Source of the DNA: Herminiimonas sp.
Lineage (GTDB): Bacteria > Pseudomonadota > Gammaproteobacteria > Burkholderiales > Burkholderiaceae
DNA length: 5,484 bases
Assembly: GCA_014377155.1 (NCBI GenBank)
Contig: JACMQD010000056.1
Location: forward strand, 1-5,484
Reading direction: 5' to 3'
Under the pieces are notes generated by a model. The model made no database searches, was not told where the DNA came from, and saw only the letters and a program-made list of their open reading frames with translations. The translations under genes were made by a program, and so were the position numbers. Below are positions 5,022-5,484 of the stretch, piece by piece (position 1 is the stretch's first letter; each line of letters starts with the position of its first letter).

Positions 5022-5372
5022 ATGAATGCAGTTGCCGAAATGCCCGCACCTATCCTTTTTTCGGATAGCGCCGCGATGAAAGTCGCTCAATTGATCGAAG
5101 AAGAAGGCAATCCTGACCTGAAACTGCGGGTGTTCGTGCAAGGTGGCGGATGTTCCGGTTTCCAGTACGGCTTTACCTTCGATGAAATCGTCAACGAAGA
5201 CGACACGACAATGTCCAAGAACGGTGTCCAGTTGCTGATCGACTCGATGAGCTACCAGTATTTGGTCGGCGCAGAGATCGATTACAAAGATGACCTCGAA
5301 GGCGCACAGTTCGTGATCAAGAATCCGAATGCCACTACCACATGCGGTTGCGGCTCGTCGTTCTCGGCCTGA
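5022..5372 (+). CDS. erpA: Iron-sulfur cluster insertion protein ErpA (A-type carrier)
   Basis: ErpA receives Fe-S clusters from the assembly scaffold and delivers them to apo-enzymes in the cytoplasm. The 116 residues contain the three cluster-binding cysteines of A-type carriers: C44 in [11 protein letters not shown] and C108 and C110 in CGCGSSF near the C-terminus. The acidic stretch and the full length match ErpA better than IscA, and erpA beside rplM-rpsI or anmK is common in betaproteobacteria. The ATG at 5022 has TAGGAG at 5010-5015 with 6 nt spacing. It lies 50 nt after the bactofilin, with its own likely -10 element, and is followed by an intrinsic terminator 17 nt on. Nothing is missing from the binding site. 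Confidence 0.96.
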   Translation: MNAVAEMPAPILFSDSAAMKVAQLIEEEGNPDLKLRVFVQGGGCSGFQYGFTFDEIVNEDDTTMSKNGVQLLIDSMSYQYLVGAEIDYKDDLEGAQFVIKNPNATTTCGCGSSFSA

Positions 5373-5389
5373 GTCGATAAAGCCTCGTT

Positions 5390-5419
5390 AAAAAGCGCAG
5401 AGCGATCTGCGCTATTTTT
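5390..5419. terminator. Bidirectional intrinsic terminator between erpA and the convergent gene
   Basis: AGCGCAGA (5394-5401) and TCTGCGCT (5406-5413) form a perfect 8-bp stem with a GCGA tetraloop. Five T's (5415-5419) follow on the plus strand and five A's (5390-5394) precede it, giving a T-run on the minus strand as well. It fits two genes that converge on it. Confidence 0.9.
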
Positions 5420-5466
5420 GTGCCCGAATATCCTGTTGCGGATCAGGCAAAGCAGCGGCTAGAGAC

Positions 5467-5484
5467 TCAGGCCGGATACAGTGC
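5467..5484 (-). CDS. 3' end of a convergent gene, possibly anmK (anhydro-N-acetylmuramic acid kinase), partial
   Basis: On the minus strand the window edge reads GCA CTG TAT CCG GCC TGA, that is Ala-Leu-Tyr-Pro-Ala-stop. As I recall, AnmK proteins of betaproteobacteria commonly end in a Leu-Gly-Ala-(Ile/Leu)-Tyr-Pro-Ala sequence, and anmK often lies convergent to erpA in this order. AnmK phosphorylates anhydromuramic acid during peptidoglycan recycling. Only five codons are seen, and another minus-strand frame is open from the edge to a TAG near 5414-5416, so this is a context-based suggestion. The terminator at 5390-5419 would serve it. Confidence 0.4.
   Translation of the reverse strand, partial: ALYPA

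Noticed and set aside
1..5484. CRISPR array, tRNA, rRNA, transposase, attachment site or defence system
   Set aside because: No direct repeats with regular spacing, no tRNA-like cloverleaf, no transposase or phage protein features found on either strand.

Overview
The window looks like chromosomal core sequence from a betaproteobacterium of the order Burkholderiales, probably near Oxalobacteraceae. This is inferred from protein character and gene order (coq7, OsmC family, rplM-rpsI, argC, DUF6776-like gene, bactofilin, erpA, probable anmK); no search was possible. I see no insertion sequence, phage gene, CRISPR array, tRNA or rRNA.

Layout. Positions 1-17 hold the first codons of a minus-strand gene reading out of the window (Met-Lys-Lys-Ser-Leu start with a good ribosome binding site), probably an exported protein such as a porin. 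Positions 18-380 are an AT-rich divergent intergenic region with several short palindromes. coq7 (381-1010, +) makes the demethoxyubiquinone hydroxylase of ubiquinone synthesis. It converges on an OsmC-family peroxidase-like gene (1007-1459, -). The two stop codons overlap, and a 12-bp perfect hairpin lies just past coq7, inside the OsmC-family coding sequence. Positions 1460-1748 hold back-to-back promoters: a candidate OsmC-family promoter with a palindromic operator, and a strong sigma70 promoter for rplM-rpsI followed by a leader of about 110 nt that can fold.

rplM and rpsI (L13 and S9) form a two-gene operon closed by a textbook intrinsic terminator (2599-2632). A new unit starts at argC (arginine biosynthesis). 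It continues with 13- and 11-nt gaps into a membrane-anchored coiled-coil protein of DUF6776 type and a bactofilin. erpA (A-type Fe-S carrier) follows with its own likely promoter. A bidirectional terminator (5390-5419) separates it from a convergent minus-strand gene, of which only the last codons are present, possibly anmK.

How the genes relate. Most are housekeeping genes: quinone synthesis, ribosome, arginine and Fe-S assembly. The least understood part is the DUF6776-bactofilin pair. A cytoplasmic tail, one membrane helix, a periplasmic coiled coil and a small terminal domain next to a membrane-binding bactofilin suggests a scaffold module acting on the cell envelope. That is inference. 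The other points worth a second look are the rplM leader, the hairpin in the OsmC-family C-terminus, and the palindromes at promoters.
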